From Pseudomonas kairouanensis (GTDB taxonomy: Bacteria > Pseudomonadota > Gammaproteobacteria > Pseudomonadales > Pseudomonadaceae): a stretch of 64,000 nt of DNA. Below the pieces are notes generated by a model. The model had not been told where the DNA came from. It searched no databases and was given only the letters and a program-made list of their open reading frames with translations. Positions 27,914 through 36,347 of this stretch are shown here, piece by piece; the stretch's first letter is position 1, and the number at the start of each line of letters is the position of its first letter. The translations under genes and the position numbers were made by a program. The stretch is taken from NCBI RefSeq assembly GCF_004682055.1, contig NZ_QUZU01000018.1:1-64000 (forward strand), given 5' to 3'.

Positions 27914-28987
27914 ATGGCAACAATCAGGAATCGTGGCGAGTATCAGTGGGAAGCGCAAATTCGCCGTAAGGGCTATCCAGCCCAGCGCAAAACCTTCGAA
28001 ACCAAAGCCGACGCCCAAGCCTGGGCACGTATGATCGAAAGCGAAATCGACCGAGGCATCTTCGTCTCTCGGGTCGAGGCTGAACGCACCGCCTTTCATC
28101 AGCTCATTGATCGCTACATCTCCGAGATTGCTCCGAAGCACAAAGGTGCGTACTCGGAAATCAAACGACTCGAAGCGCTCAAGCGTCATCCGCTCGCAAC
28201 ACGCATCGTCGCGACCCTCACCTCCTCCGACTTTGCCCGCTATCGTGATGAGCGCTTGAAGATCCGTAAGGGAAACACGGTCAAGCGTGAGCTAGCTTTG
28301 TTCCAATGCGTGATCGAGGTCGCCCGGCGCGAGTGGGGTATTCATCTTGCAGAGAACCCAGTGAGGATGGTCAGCCGTCCCAGCTATAACGACGAACGCT
28401 CACGACGGCTTGATCCAGTTGAAGAGCAATACATCCTCAGCGCGTTGGAGCTGTGCGAACGTCGTGCGGACGGGACTTATGCTGATGCCTCTCACAATCC
28501 CTGGATACGACCCATCGTCCAATTGGCGATTGAAACGGCCATGCGCCGGGGCGAGATTTTTGAGCTGCGCTGGAAGCATGTGAACCTGGATCGGAGAACC
28601 GCGCACCTGCCTGCGACCAAAAATGGATTGCCGAGGACGATTCCGCTCTCACCGAACGCCATCCAACTTTTGAGGGGACTACCACGCTCCCTGTGTGGTC
28701 GAGTCTTTCCTACCTCCGCTGATGCTCTCAAGAAGGCGTTTGTACGAGGTCTAGAGCGTGCGCGGGCAAAATACTTGGCTGACTGCGAGCAGGCATGTGT
28801 GGCGCCGCAGGAGGACTTTCTGCTCGACCTGCGTTTCCACGATCTACGGCATGAAGCTACATGCAGGCTCGCGACCAAGCTGCCGAACCTGATTGAGCTG
28901 GCAAGCGTGACAGGGCACCGGGAGGTGAACATGCTGAAGCGGTATTACAACATTACGGCGGAGGAGCTGGCAGCGAAGCTGGCGTGA
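27914..28987 (+). CDS. Tyrosine-recombinase integrase of the tRNA-Arg island
   Basis: A 357-residue site-specific recombinase. The N-terminal arm/core-binding part runs to about residue 160. The catalytic residues are Arg in AMRRGEIFELRW, the HDLRHE box, His in VTGHREVNML, and Tyr in KRYYNITAEE near the C-terminus. MATIRNRGEYQW is preferred as start because GGGA lies 9 nt upstream; an ATG three codons earlier is possible. It lies 114 bp from the tRNA it presumably targets. Confidence 0.93.
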   Translation: MATIRNRGEYQWEAQIRRKGYPAQRKTFETKADAQAWARMIESEIDRGIFVSRVEAERTAFHQLIDRYISEIAPKHKGAYSEIKRLEALKRHPLATRIVATLTSSDFARYRDERLKIRKGNTVKRELALFQCVIEVARREWGIHLAENPVRMVSRPSYNDERSRRLDPVEEQYILSALELCERRADGTYADASHNPWIRPIVQLAIETAMRRGEIFELRWKHVNLDRRTAHLPATKNGLPRTIPLSPNAIQLLRGLPRSLCGRVFPTSADALKKAFVRGLERARAKYLADCEQACVAPQEDFLLDLRFHDLRHEATCRLATKLPNLIELASVTGHREVNMLKRYYNITAEELAAKLA

Positions 28988-29235
28988 CGCCCCCTCGCCG
29001 TGTCAACGAATGCTTTTTGGGAAATTGCACCTAGTTTGACCAAGCGTTTGCATCCTACTTGACCATTTGCTTGCATTCGACTTGACCAGCCCTTTACATC
29101 GGATGCACCAGCGCACGGGTACGTGTTGATCGGCAGGAATCGACCCTTTGCGGACATTGACCAGAGGCTACAATACAGCCCCAAGCAACTGCCTGCCCTA
29201 ATCAAGCGCAGGCTCATGAAAAGGAAGTCAAGCAA
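28988..29235. repeat. Short tandem repeats and left arm of a cassette-flanking inverted repeat
   Basis: Three degenerate 23-bp units at 29034-29102 each carry TTGACCA followed by TTGCAT or TTACAT. From 29071 to about 29157 the sequence is an imperfect inverted copy of 30346-30430, sharing for example ACCAGCGCACGGGTACGT. No gene is convincing here, although a short reading frame exists on each strand. Confidence 0.65.
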
Positions 29236-29544
29236 ATGGATGTACTTTGCACCTCTCTGGACGAAGTCCGCCAAGGGATCGATCAAATCGACCGCAACCT
29301 CGTTTCGCTTCTCGCCAAACGGGGCCGGCTTGTGACGCAAGCAGCTGCCTTCAAGAAAACCACCGATGATGTGCGTGCGCCTGCTCGGGTTGAGGAAGTG
29401 ATAAGGAAGGTTCGAGAAATGGCTGACGAAACTGGTGCCTCGGCTGAGGTCGTGGAGCAGGTCTACCGGGCAATGATTTCGGCCTTCATCACTGAAGAAC
29501 TCGCCACCCATGCGAAGCTGGCCAACGAACCTTCAGCATCTTGA
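29236..29544 (+). CDS. AroQ-class chorismate mutase-like protein
   Basis: A 102-residue all-helical protein of the AroQ/PchB family. The signature residues are present: Arg12 in DEVRQGIDQIDR, Arg29 in LLAKRGRLV, Lys40 in AAAFKK and Arg51 in APARVEEV. The position equivalent to E. coli Gln88 appears to be Glu (ITEEL), as in some other mutases. It could act as chorismate mutase or isochorismate-pyruvate lyase; no siderophore genes are adjacent. It converges on a LysE-type exporter, and both lie between inverted repeats. Confidence 0.8.
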   Translation: MDVLCTSLDEVRQGIDQIDRNLVSLLAKRGRLVTQAAAFKKTTDDVRAPARVEEVIRKVREMADETGASAEVVEQVYRAMISAFITEELATHAKLANEPSAS

Positions 29545-29590
29545 TGAGAACGCGGGGCTCATCCGAAGCCCCGCCGCTTTTCTCCACCCA

Positions 29591-30208
29591 CTACCTTTGA
29601 CTCAAAGCCGCAATCGAAACACCAGATGCGACAAAGGTGAGGCCAGCGCCCACGTTTAGCCCATTTACCAGCCGCGGCCGCTGGTACAGGTAGCGAGATA
29701 ACACCGTGGCGAAAATGCCCATCAAGGCAAAACCCAAGGCTGTGAGTACAGCAAACCACACCCCGTAAACCATCATCTGCACGCTGACCGATCCGCGAGC
29801 CGGATCGACGAATTGGGGAATGAATGCCAACACGAAAAAGCCTGGTTTCGGGTTGAGCGCAGCCGAAAGCAGACCCGTTAGAAATATGCTGGGCAACGAT
29901 TGCCGGGACGCCGGCTGAAAGCTGATCAAACTGCGCGCGCGCAAGACCTTGATGCCGAGCCAGAGCAGATAGCCAGCACCAATGAGTTTGATCACCCAGA
30001 ATGCGACCATCGAGGTTTGCATCAGAAGGGTCAACCCTAACGAAGCGGCCGCGACGTGAAACAGAATGCCCACGCCTGAGGCCATGCCGGATACGGCCGC
30101 TGCGACTTTGCCCTGGCTGAGACCACGGCCAATGGCCAGCAGGTTGTCAGGGCCCGGCGCCAATACCAACAGCACGCAGGCAGCAGTGTAGGCAAACCAC
30201 ACATTCAT
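29591..30208 (-). CDS. LysE/RhtB-family amino-acid exporter
   Basis: A 205-residue inner-membrane protein with about six hydrophobic segments. The family motif LVLAPGPDNLLAIGRGLSQG is present near residue 14, and GAGYLLWLGIKVLRAR follows. It should export an amino acid or derivative. The start MNVWFAYTAA is chosen because the hydrophobic N-terminus is conserved in the family; AAGGAGAG lies about 13 nt upstream. It is convergent with the chorismate mutase gene. Confidence 0.88.
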   Translation of the reverse strand: MNVWFAYTAACVLLVLAPGPDNLLAIGRGLSQGKVAAAVSGMASGVGILFHVAAASLGLTLLMQTSMVAFWVIKLIGAGYLLWLGIKVLRARSLISFQPASRQSLPSIFLTGLLSAALNPKPGFFVLAFIPQFVDPARGSVSVQMMVYGVWFAVLTALGFALMGIFATVLSRYLYQRPRLVNGLNVGAGLTFVASGVSIAALSQR

Positions 30209-30465
30209 TGGAAACACGGCTCTCTCCTTAAGCCTGATGAAGCATCCATCCTGACGGTGGGGTATGCCAATGGCAAGGAGGAATCTCAGGATTGTTGGCT
30301 CTGATGGGTTTGGACCTGCTGAGTTGTCCAAGTCAGCGACAAACGCTATGTCCGCAATGGGTCGATTCCAGCCGGTCAAGACGTACCCGTGCGCTGGTCA
30401 TATCCGGTGCTGGCCAAGTCGAATGCAAACAGGGGGCAAATCAGCGCAATTACCACTTTTAGGAT
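30209..30465. repeat. Right arm of cassette-flanking inverted repeat
   Basis: Bases 30346-30430 read on the minus strand closely match 29071-29157, with blocks such as TTGCATTCGACTTG and ACCAGCGCACGGGTACGT. The two arms bracket the chorismate mutase and LysE genes. No gene is seen in this gap. Confidence 0.65.
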
Positions 30466-31062
30466 TCACCGCACTTCAGTACAGATCTGCCTGTAGGTAG
30501 CCGCAAGCAAAGCTCCGCCGTCGCGAATACCTTGCAACTCCTCATTTGCGTTGAATCCCCCTTCACGGGGAGATGCTCGTAACTCAGGCGGGACTTTACT
30601 GGTTCGCAAACTCGTAACGACGTAATGGTGCAGCGTCACTCTATTAAGAATCCTGGCCTCGTTCTCGGTGAGCATTGGTACAAGCGCGGATGCTCTTTTC
30701 TCGTACGCCAACTGCTCATCGATGATCACCTCACGTGGAACCTTTTGATGCTGCTCAAATGTTTCTCCAGCGAGGAGATCACTGATGCTGACCCTGTTGG
30801 GATATCCCCTATCGGCACTGAATTCGATTTCAGCCGCTAGTGAAGCCGCCTCGCGCAGTTTGTCGCAATGCATTTCTGCCCCTCTTGCTTTCCTAGCAAT
30901 CTCAGCCCGACTCACCTCTTCCTCGTTTTTTACGGTCAAAAGAAGGTATGACGAGCACACCGTGCCTATGCCAGTGGCAATCGACATAACGATTGTCAAG
31001 AAACATGCGACATGCCAGGGCTTGCTTTCGATTTCCACTTTTAGCTCCTTACTTGGCGACAT
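30466..31062 (-). CDS. Hypothetical single-pass membrane protein
   Basis: A 198-residue protein not recognised. One membrane segment near residues 20-42 (ACFLTIVMSIATGIGTVC) anchors a charged, mostly helical domain rich in Glu, Lys and Arg. The start MSPSKELKVEIESKPW follows a weak GGTGGTGG. It lies alone within the island between the LysE cassette and an istB remnant. Confidence 0.6.
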   Translation of the reverse strand: MSPSKELKVEIESKPWHVACFLTIVMSIATGIGTVCSSYLLLTVKNEEEVSRAEIARKARGAEMHCDKLREAASLAAEIEFSADRGYPNRVSISDLLAGETFEQHQKVPREVIIDEQLAYEKRASALVPMLTENEARILNRVTLHHYVVTSLRTSKVPPELRASPREGGFNANEELQGIRDGGALLAATYRQICTEVR

Positions 31063-31171
31063 AATCCACCACCGTCCCTGCAGCGCGGATTCCAACGCAT
31101 CCGGCCGCCCGAGCTGGCAGTAGGAGTGCATCGACGCAGGTTGGCATTGTTAGTCTGAAGCCCCCGCCGCC

Positions 31172-31315
31172 GTCAATTTCGTTACGCCACTGCGCGTGCC
31201 ACTTGTCCACCGGCATCTGGCTGCTCATCAGCGCCGCCCGATTGCAGTAGCGGTCGTTCAGCGACTCGAGCATGTTGTGTCGTTGCGCAGCGTTAACCGC
31301 CCAAACCTCAGGCGT
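31172..31315 (-). pseudogene. IS21-family istB remnant
   Basis: A short open stretch whose translation contains AAQRHNMLESLNDRYCNRAA and SSQMPVDKWH, the C-terminal hallmark of IstB ATPase helpers (usually DDRYGRR...TSQLPVxxWH). Nothing upstream or downstream continues the domain, so this is a fragment left by an old IS21-type insertion. Confidence 0.65.
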
Positions 31316-31470
31316 AGAGGATCAGCGAGGGATGATGGTCGTGGAATCCTTACTCAGCGAGTGCGGTCCGCTTGAAATCACTAAGCGAAGATCCGGTTAA
31401 AAATCTGTCCTACCTGATCGCTTCGCCACAAGCAAAAACTGACCTCTCAGATCAATTGGGAGATAGCCAG

Positions 31471-31773
31471 ATGTCAGTAGATTACGAAACCATCCAAAAA
31501 ATACAGAAGCTCGGCGACGACGTTCTCGTGGGTGTTGCAGAGGTCGCCGCATTGACCGGGTTCAGCGTACTCACTGTACGCCAGCGCAAACTGCCCGGCC
31601 TTGAGCCAGTACATGGGTTATCGAGGCTTAGGTGGAGACTCGGAGACCTCAGGACCTGGATGCGTACCGGGGATACAAGTACCCCGCATCAGCCACCAAG
31701 AGAGGTTGTGCTTTCAAAGCCGAAGCGCACGGGCCGGCCTACGAAAAAGGCACAAGTGGAGGCGCGGCAATGA
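31471..31773 (+). CDS. Small helix-turn-helix DNA-binding protein
   Basis: A 100-residue protein with a MerR/AlpA-like HTH (GVAEVAALTGFSVLTVRQRK) and a Lys/Arg/Pro-rich tail. A GGGAGAT RBS decides the ATG at 31471. Proteins of this type on mobile elements often control excision or replication. The replication-like gene follows 49 bp downstream. Confidence 0.65.
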   Translation: MSVDYETIQKIQKLGDDVLVGVAEVAALTGFSVLTVRQRKLPGLEPVHGLSRLRWRLGDLRTWMRTGDTSTPHQPPREVVLSKPKRTGRPTKKAQVEARQ

Positions 31774-31822
31774 TCGATGCTTCGATCCGGCTCCTATTAT
31801 TGTCTACCGCGGAGCAATAATC

Positions 31823-32614
31823 ATGGGGAGACAGAGAACCATCAGAGATCAGAACTTTTGGCGCTCGCCACGCCTCCTGAATTGCACAACCGAAGATAAG
31901 GTTGCGTTGCTACACCTATTGACCGCGCCTGACAGCAACATCACAGGTGTTTACCCGCTTGTACCGCGAATTGCGGGCGCAGAGCTTGGATGGACCGCAG
32001 ATCAATGGCTACAGGTTATCCATCGGCTGCAGGACGAAGACCTTGTCAGGTATGACTTGAAACGCTTCGTTGTCTGGGTGCGCCTTTGGTGGGACCACCA
32101 CTCGGCAAGCCAAGTAACGGGTCCGAAGCTGAGAGACAGAGCGATCGGAGAAATCCGTCGCATACCTGGCGAATGGCTTGATGAATTCCTCGATGACTTC
32201 AAAGAGCGACTAACCGGCGAACAGCAACGGCTGGTTGAGGACTTGCTCCAACCAGACCGTCCACGTACACCTGCAGACATACCGATACCACAGCAATGCG
32301 GTATAGATACCCTATCCACCAACGTCCGCCCTAACAACAAACCTCAACAAAAATCACTAACCGAAACGTCGAGCGTGAGCTCTCGTAAGCTGGATATGTC
32401 GGGCATTCCTTCCGAACACCAGACAGATGTACACAGGGGAATAGTCAAAGCAATGACCAGCGGTAAGCTCCGCTTTGCGCCCCAGGTAGTCGTTAACGCA
32501 ATGGCTGAAAATTACCGCTCGGCCTCAAGCAAGCCACAAAACGCAATGGCCCTCACACTGTACTTAGCGGAGCACCTGAACAACGCCCCCTCAGCCAACG
32601 GTTCAAGGTCGTAA
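31823..32614 (+). CDS. Phage-type replication protein-like
   Basis: A 263-residue protein. The N-terminal 120 residues resemble the winged-helix N-termini of phage and plasmid replication proteins: FWRSPRLLNCTTEDKVALLH, SNITGVYPLVPRIAGAELGW, then RYDLKRFVVWVRLWWDHHSA. The C-terminal part resembles a DnaT/DnaD-type tail. GGAG precedes the ATG. It may support replication of the excised island. Recognition is by pattern only. Confidence 0.55.
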   Translation: MGRQRTIRDQNFWRSPRLLNCTTEDKVALLHLLTAPDSNITGVYPLVPRIAGAELGWTADQWLQVIHRLQDEDLVRYDLKRFVVWVRLWWDHHSASQVTGPKLRDRAIGEIRRIPGEWLDEFLDDFKERLTGEQQRLVEDLLQPDRPRTPADIPIPQQCGIDTLSTNVRPNNKPQQKSLTETSSVSSRKLDMSGIPSEHQTDVHRGIVKAMTSGKLRFAPQVVVNAMAENYRSASSKPQNAMALTLYLAEHLNNAPSANGSRS

Positions 32615-32657
32615 GCTCGTTCGAGCGAAAAATGCGGGGCGACGGCGACGGTTGCTT

Positions 32658-33242
32658 TCATTCGTCCGGGACTGATTCGAAACCTAAGATCCGTGCCAAT
32701 TCGCGATTGGATGAATCGACACGCAGGCGGCTAACCAGTCCTTGATCTCGCTCCCGCTGTTTGAGCAGATAGGCATCCTCAAAGCATTGAACGATGTCAT
32801 GCTCATTCAGGATTTTCGCCGATACCTGTCGCTTTAGCCGATTGATTATCTTTCGAGCGCTGAGCTGGGCTGCCTCTCGCACATGCGCACGCATGAGAAG
32901 ATCTCGAAACACCCAGTCCGAAATCCAACCTTTCGTAAATGCCCAAAACACCAAACGCTGGAAGGTATCCCAAGCCATGCGTGATTGCCCGCTGAGGTAC
33001 CGCCTGAGCACTCGACCGTCAGCATCTCCGAAGCCAGACACTTTCAGCTCAGCAAGCTGACGTTCAAGCTTCACTTTAGACATGCCTGATTTCAGGCCAA
33101 TCCCGGTGAACAGGTACTCGATCAAATCAACGGGCACGCGGACCACGAAGTTTTTCCTGCCGGTGTCTTGGTGATGCTTGATCTCACGAAAGACAGCCTG
33201 CAGGGCTTCAGTTGGCTCGATATCCTGGGTGCTTAGCTTCAT
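32658..33242 (-). CDS. Hypothetical island protein
   Basis: A 194-residue protein not recognised. It is charged, largely helical and without signal peptide or membrane segment. It contains YLSGQSRMAWDTFQRLVFWA and a basic stretch KIINRLKRQVSAK, which could suit nucleic-acid binding. No clear RBS precedes the ATG. It converges with the replication-like gene. Confidence 0.5.
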   Translation of the reverse strand: MKLSTQDIEPTEALQAVFREIKHHQDTGRKNFVVRVPVDLIEYLFTGIGLKSGMSKVKLERQLAELKVSGFGDADGRVLRRYLSGQSRMAWDTFQRLVFWAFTKGWISDWVFRDLLMRAHVREAAQLSARKIINRLKRQVSAKILNEHDIVQCFEDAYLLKQRERDQGLVSRLRVDSSNRELARILGFESVPDE

Positions 33243-34021
33243 ACAGCTATTGTTCGATCACTCCACTGATCTGTCAAAGCGATGCAACATTTCAAAGCGT
33301 GGCCTTCGTGCCCCCCTTACAGGTGCCCTCGCTCATTTTGGGCCGTCATCACATGCCCACCGTTGGGACGGGTGCCCTGGAGCAAGCTGGGCAAAATCTC
33401 CAGCTCGCCAGCGTAAACCAAAGGTGTGCCGCATCTGGTAAATACAGCACTCCTGTCAGATTCGGCTTTCTGTACTGACCGTAATGCCAGCCGCCAATTT
33501 TTCTTCAACCACTCAGTCACCATCTCACTGCACCTCGTACCTGGCCATTTGTGCGCTAGCGGTAGGCAAAAATCTTCCGTTCTTGCTACTTCACCGTTGG
33601 CCCAATCGTCTTCAACATGCTTCTTCAGAAAACTTATCGAGGTCCTGTTTTTTGCAAATGCCGTAAACCGCCAGGGTCGCGAACATGTACGCGTACGAGT
33701 CTCTGCTTACTCATCGGCCACGTCCCCGCCACCATCCCTCAAAGGATGCTCTTGCTGCTTCCGCATACTCGAACTTGGCATCCTTATGAACCTGCAACCC
33801 GCAAACTCATTCGCCTATTCCCGAAGTTGTTACGTCGAAGCTAGCTGGAATCAGGACAGGGTAGGGTTTGTACTCCCGCCATGAATGGCGTACGTACAAC
33901 CGGCAAAGCGGCAGTCGTTCCACTCCCTTGCTTTGCCTACCGTCCCTGCTCAGGGCAAGCCCCGAGACCCGTTGAAGCGAAAAGCCTCATGGTGTTCATC
34001 TACACCCCTGAAGCTGATGTG
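33243..34021. other. Island stretch with one weak small reading frame
   Basis: About 780 bp without a gene I can support well. A 68-codon minus-strand frame at 33317-33523 is listed separately. The plus-strand frame at 33426-33884 has low-complexity, unusual codon content and no RBS, so I treat it as chance. Confidence 0.5.
33317..33523 (-). CDS. Possible small protein or gene fragment
   Basis: A 68-residue frame starting MVTEWLKKNWRLALRSVQKA after GAGGTG. The same frame is open about 60 codons further upstream without a stop, with protein-like content (FLKKHVEDDWANGEVARTED), so this may be the 3' end of a truncated larger gene. No family recognised. Confidence 0.3.
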   Translation of the reverse strand: MVTEWLKKNWRLALRSVQKAESDRSAVFTRCGTPLVYAGELEILPSLLQGTRPNGGHVMTAQNERGHL

Positions 34022-34330
34022 TCACAGACCGTCAGGTATGCCACACAGAGCAAGAATCTCATGCTCAGCCAATCCTTGGGCCCGCTGCGCCAGCCCGTGA
34101 GGTGATACAAGCGCCTCTTGCTCCAGACGTTGCTGTTCGAGCAATCGCTCCAGCAACAACAACTCGCCATCGGCTTCAAGCTCACGAAGTCGCCCAGAAG
34201 AATTGAGTGCCCAGCGGTCAAGGATTTTCCAACCAAGTGCGTGATACGACGTCGACCGGAGGACAGAATCGATGGTCGTACGCGCCAAGACCCCAGAGGC
34301 AATTTTTAACGGTTCGTGATCAGTCAGCAT
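34022..34330 (-). CDS. Hypothetical island protein, second gene of an overlapping pair
   Basis: A 102-residue helical protein with a Leu/Glu/Gln-rich central stretch (ELEADGELLLLERLLEQQRL) that could form a coiled coil. Its start overlaps the preceding gene by 11 nt, indicating translational coupling. No family recognised. Confidence 0.5.
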   Translation of the reverse strand: MLTDHEPLKIASGVLARTTIDSVLRSTSYHALGWKILDRWALNSSGRLRELEADGELLLLERLLEQQRLEQEALVSPHGLAQRAQGLAEHEILALCGIPDGL

Positions 34331-34568
34331 TGGCTAGTCCCTTTTTCTGCAGGAGATTGATCAATCGAGTGTTCTGCCCAATGGTGGATGGTCGGAAACC
34401 ACCTTTGATCTCCAGCTCTCGAATGTGAGCATGTGAGAACCCCAGCGCGTACAAAATGGCACGATCCCTGGAGGCCAGCGCTTGGTTGGCCAACCGCATG
34501 GTGGCATTCGCCTGTTTCAACTGGACGATATCCTCATGCCAAACATTACCAACGCTCACGTCATTCAT
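34320..34568 (-). CDS. Small HTH-like island protein, first gene of an overlapping pair
   Basis: An 82-residue protein with helical pattern ILYALGFSHAHIRELEIKGG suggesting a helix-turn-helix, preceded by LKQANATMRLANQALASRDR. The layout of two small overlapping genes recalls FlhD/FlhC-like regulator pairs of integrative elements, but the resemblance is too weak to assign. Confidence 0.5.
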   Translation of the reverse strand: MNDVSVGNVWHEDIVQLKQANATMRLANQALASRDRAILYALGFSHAHIRELEIKGGFRPSTIGQNTRLINLLQKKGLANAD

Positions 34569-34609
34569 CAGGCCACCCCGAATGGATAACTAAAGGCTCC
34601 TTCAACAGT

Positions 34610-35149
34610 TTAGGTGTCGAAGACGGTACGCAACCGCGCCTCAGTACTGGCGACGTCAGACGACCTCAGCGCTAGGCTGAACGTTGGGATCTTCACATCG
34701 CTGGTCAACAGCTCAAGCCGGTGATTGCTTTTGCCCACGGGCAGGATGCGCCACGAACGAATTTCGTCTAATCGGAAGAAGTGGGCCTCGCGGCCTACTG
34801 GATAGGCTAGCAACCGATTCGATTTCAGATCGACACCAACGTACGCATCGTTGATTTTTGCGTACACCTCTACCTCAGGATTGAATCCCTCAGCTCGATA
34901 ACCAGCGGCCATGCTCCTCAGCTTTTCGGCATAGCTTTGGTTGATTCGATAGAACAGACACCCTCCTCCCATAAAATAAAGGGACAGGGCCCAGAACAGC
35001 CAGCGGATTGCGGGATCTTCGCCGCTGGTGAACCCAAGAAAAAATGGCAGGTTGAAGCCAGAGAAAACCACCACAACCAGCAACAGCGCACCCACCGGGA
35101 CACAACCCACTGCCCACGCGACTCGAAACAGCTCCCAGACCAGTCTCAT
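34610..35149 (-). CDS. Hypothetical two-helix membrane protein
   Basis: A 179-residue protein with membrane segments at about residues 10-38 and 45-65 (WLFWALSLYFMGGGCLFY) and a C-terminal soluble domain with alternating strands (RSWRILPVGKSNHRLELLTS). The architecture resembles small membrane proteins with a PH-like domain. Function unknown. Confidence 0.5.
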   Translation of the reverse strand: MRLVWELFRVAWAVGCVPVGALLLVVVVFSGFNLPFFLGFTSGEDPAIRWLFWALSLYFMGGGCLFYRINQSYAEKLRSMAAGYRAEGFNPEVEVYAKINDAYVGVDLKSNRLLAYPVGREAHFFRLDEIRSWRILPVGKSNHRLELLTSDVKIPTFSLALRSSDVASTEARLRTVFDT

Positions 35150-35249
35150 ACAGCCTCCCAGACGAACTGAACCACCTCAAAATAACTGAAGATCAGATAT
35201 CCCGAAAGCAGATATAGCTTAATCAGCTTCTCCTTGCCCGGATGAGGCG

Positions 35250-35495
35250 ATGACCAAAGCTATCTATCGACGCGAGCATGTGATCTTCCTGCAGGTGGTA
35301 AAGCGCATGCGGGTCTCGTCAGGCCTGACCCAGGCACAGTGTTCTGCGGCGCTTGGAAGGCCACAATCGTTCATGAGTGATGTGGAGAGAGGGATTAGAC
35401 GGCTCGATTTGATCCAGCTTCGTGACCTGTGCCAAGTCTTAGGTAGCGACCTGGTCAGCTTCACTAAATCCTTTGAGCAAGCTCTCAGTGGCTAG
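35250..35495 (+). CDS. XRE-family regulator
   Basis: An 81-residue Cro/CI-type HTH protein: LTQAQCSAALGRPQSFMSDV is the recognition region, followed by ERGIRRLDLIQLRDLCQVLG. It probably regulates island genes. It is divergent from the membrane protein at 34610-35149. Confidence 0.85.
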   Translation: MTKAIYRREHVIFLQVVKRMRVSSGLTQAQCSAALGRPQSFMSDVERGIRRLDLIQLRDLCQVLGSDLVSFTKSFEQALSG

Positions 35496-35729
35496 ATTGC
35501 ATGCGGAGCTTGCAGTGCGGTGCCAATCGGTAGGCATTCAGCCTTCGTTTCTCAGGACGGCCGTAGTATGCGAGCGCCGCAACGTGCATACCACCCTATC
35601 CCACTGATGAGGTACGCCAGTGACCAAATGCGCACTGCAGGCGGTCGAGCAGATCTACCGCCCTGGCTTTGCTTAAAGCAAGGCCGAAGTCCTACTAATG
35701 GATCTTCGCAAGCGTGGGGAGTTACGCAG

Positions 35730-35903
35730 GACCTGTTCATTTCCATCCAACCTGAGCGGTTTGACGCACTCATGGCCACCATGGACAGAATCAACCGTCG
35801 CTGGGGCCATGACTGCTTGCGCACTGCAGCCGTGACGCTGACGTCGGACTGGGGAATGCGCCGGCCACTGCTAAGCCCTAGTTACATGACCAGTTGGGAC
35901 CAA
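35730..35903 (+). pseudogene. umuC C-terminal remnant
   Basis: Translation gives DLFISIQPERFDALMATMDR, INRRWGHDCLRTAAV, DWGMRRPLLSPSYMTSWDQ, the C-terminal little-finger end of DNA polymerase V UmuC (LM..ID.IN...G...L ... W.M.R..LSP.YTT pattern). The upstream polymerase domains are absent, so this is a fragment. A terminator follows at 35965. Confidence 0.7.
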
Positions 35904-35964
35904 CGCGGAAAGTCAGATGTAGTTGAGAAGCAAAGCATCCCCAGAGAGGGCGGAGAGGTAAAAC

Positions 35965-35987
35965 AAAGCCCGCGCGGAGCGGGTTTT
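35965..35987 (+). terminator. Rho-independent terminator
   Basis: AAAGCCCGC, loop GCGGA, then GCGGGTTTT. It lies after the umuC remnant and probably once terminated that gene. Confidence 0.65.
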
Positions 35988-36003
35988 ATCGAACCTCAAG
36001 GTC

Positions 36004-36031
36004 AGAACGGTTCTACTCACCAAAAAACTGT
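36004..36031. repeat. 28-bp repeat, copy 1
   Basis: AGAACGGTTCTACTCACCAA and the next 8 bp match 37954-37981 with two mismatches. The second copy abuts the 74-bp repeat beside the MFS/IclR cassette. Confidence 0.6.
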
Positions 36032-36238
36032 CAATAACGCCGATTTCCATTGGGATCAGGGCCCTAGCGGCATGACCGTGATTGTGCCTGAAAAACCGTT
36101 TTTTCCTCACTAGCCCCTCGTTCGCTTCCTGCGTCCTGATCGGGATTGTCAGGCGGGGCCGTCCTCGACGACACAAAGCCGCGCTCACACCCGCCCGGGC
36201 GGTCAGGATCTCTGCTACAGAACAGACCGTCGGATGTG

Positions 36239-36256
36239 GTTGACACCCCTGTCAAC
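36239..36256. promoter_or_regulatory. Perfect palindrome GTTGACA-N4-TGTCAAC upstream of abi gene
   Basis: A perfect 7+7 inverted repeat that includes a consensus -35 hexamer TTGACA, 92 bp before the abi start. A second, weaker inverted repeat GACCG/CGGTC lies at 36304-36319. This looks like an operator overlapping a promoter, consistent with repression of a costly defence gene. Confidence 0.45.
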
Positions 36257-36347
36257 TGCAGGCAACATTATCTCAACAGCGCCTGATCCTATGTTGCCGG
36301 CTTGACCGGCATTACGGTCAGGCCTTCTTGTTTCTGGAACATGGAAG

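Noticed and set aside
29034..29102. CRISPR-like short repeats
   Set aside because: Only three degenerate contiguous units without spacers and no cas genes.
33426..33884. 152-codon plus-strand frame in the island
   Set aside because: Low-complexity Ser/Cys/Arg-rich translation, no RBS, and a better minus-strand frame opposite.
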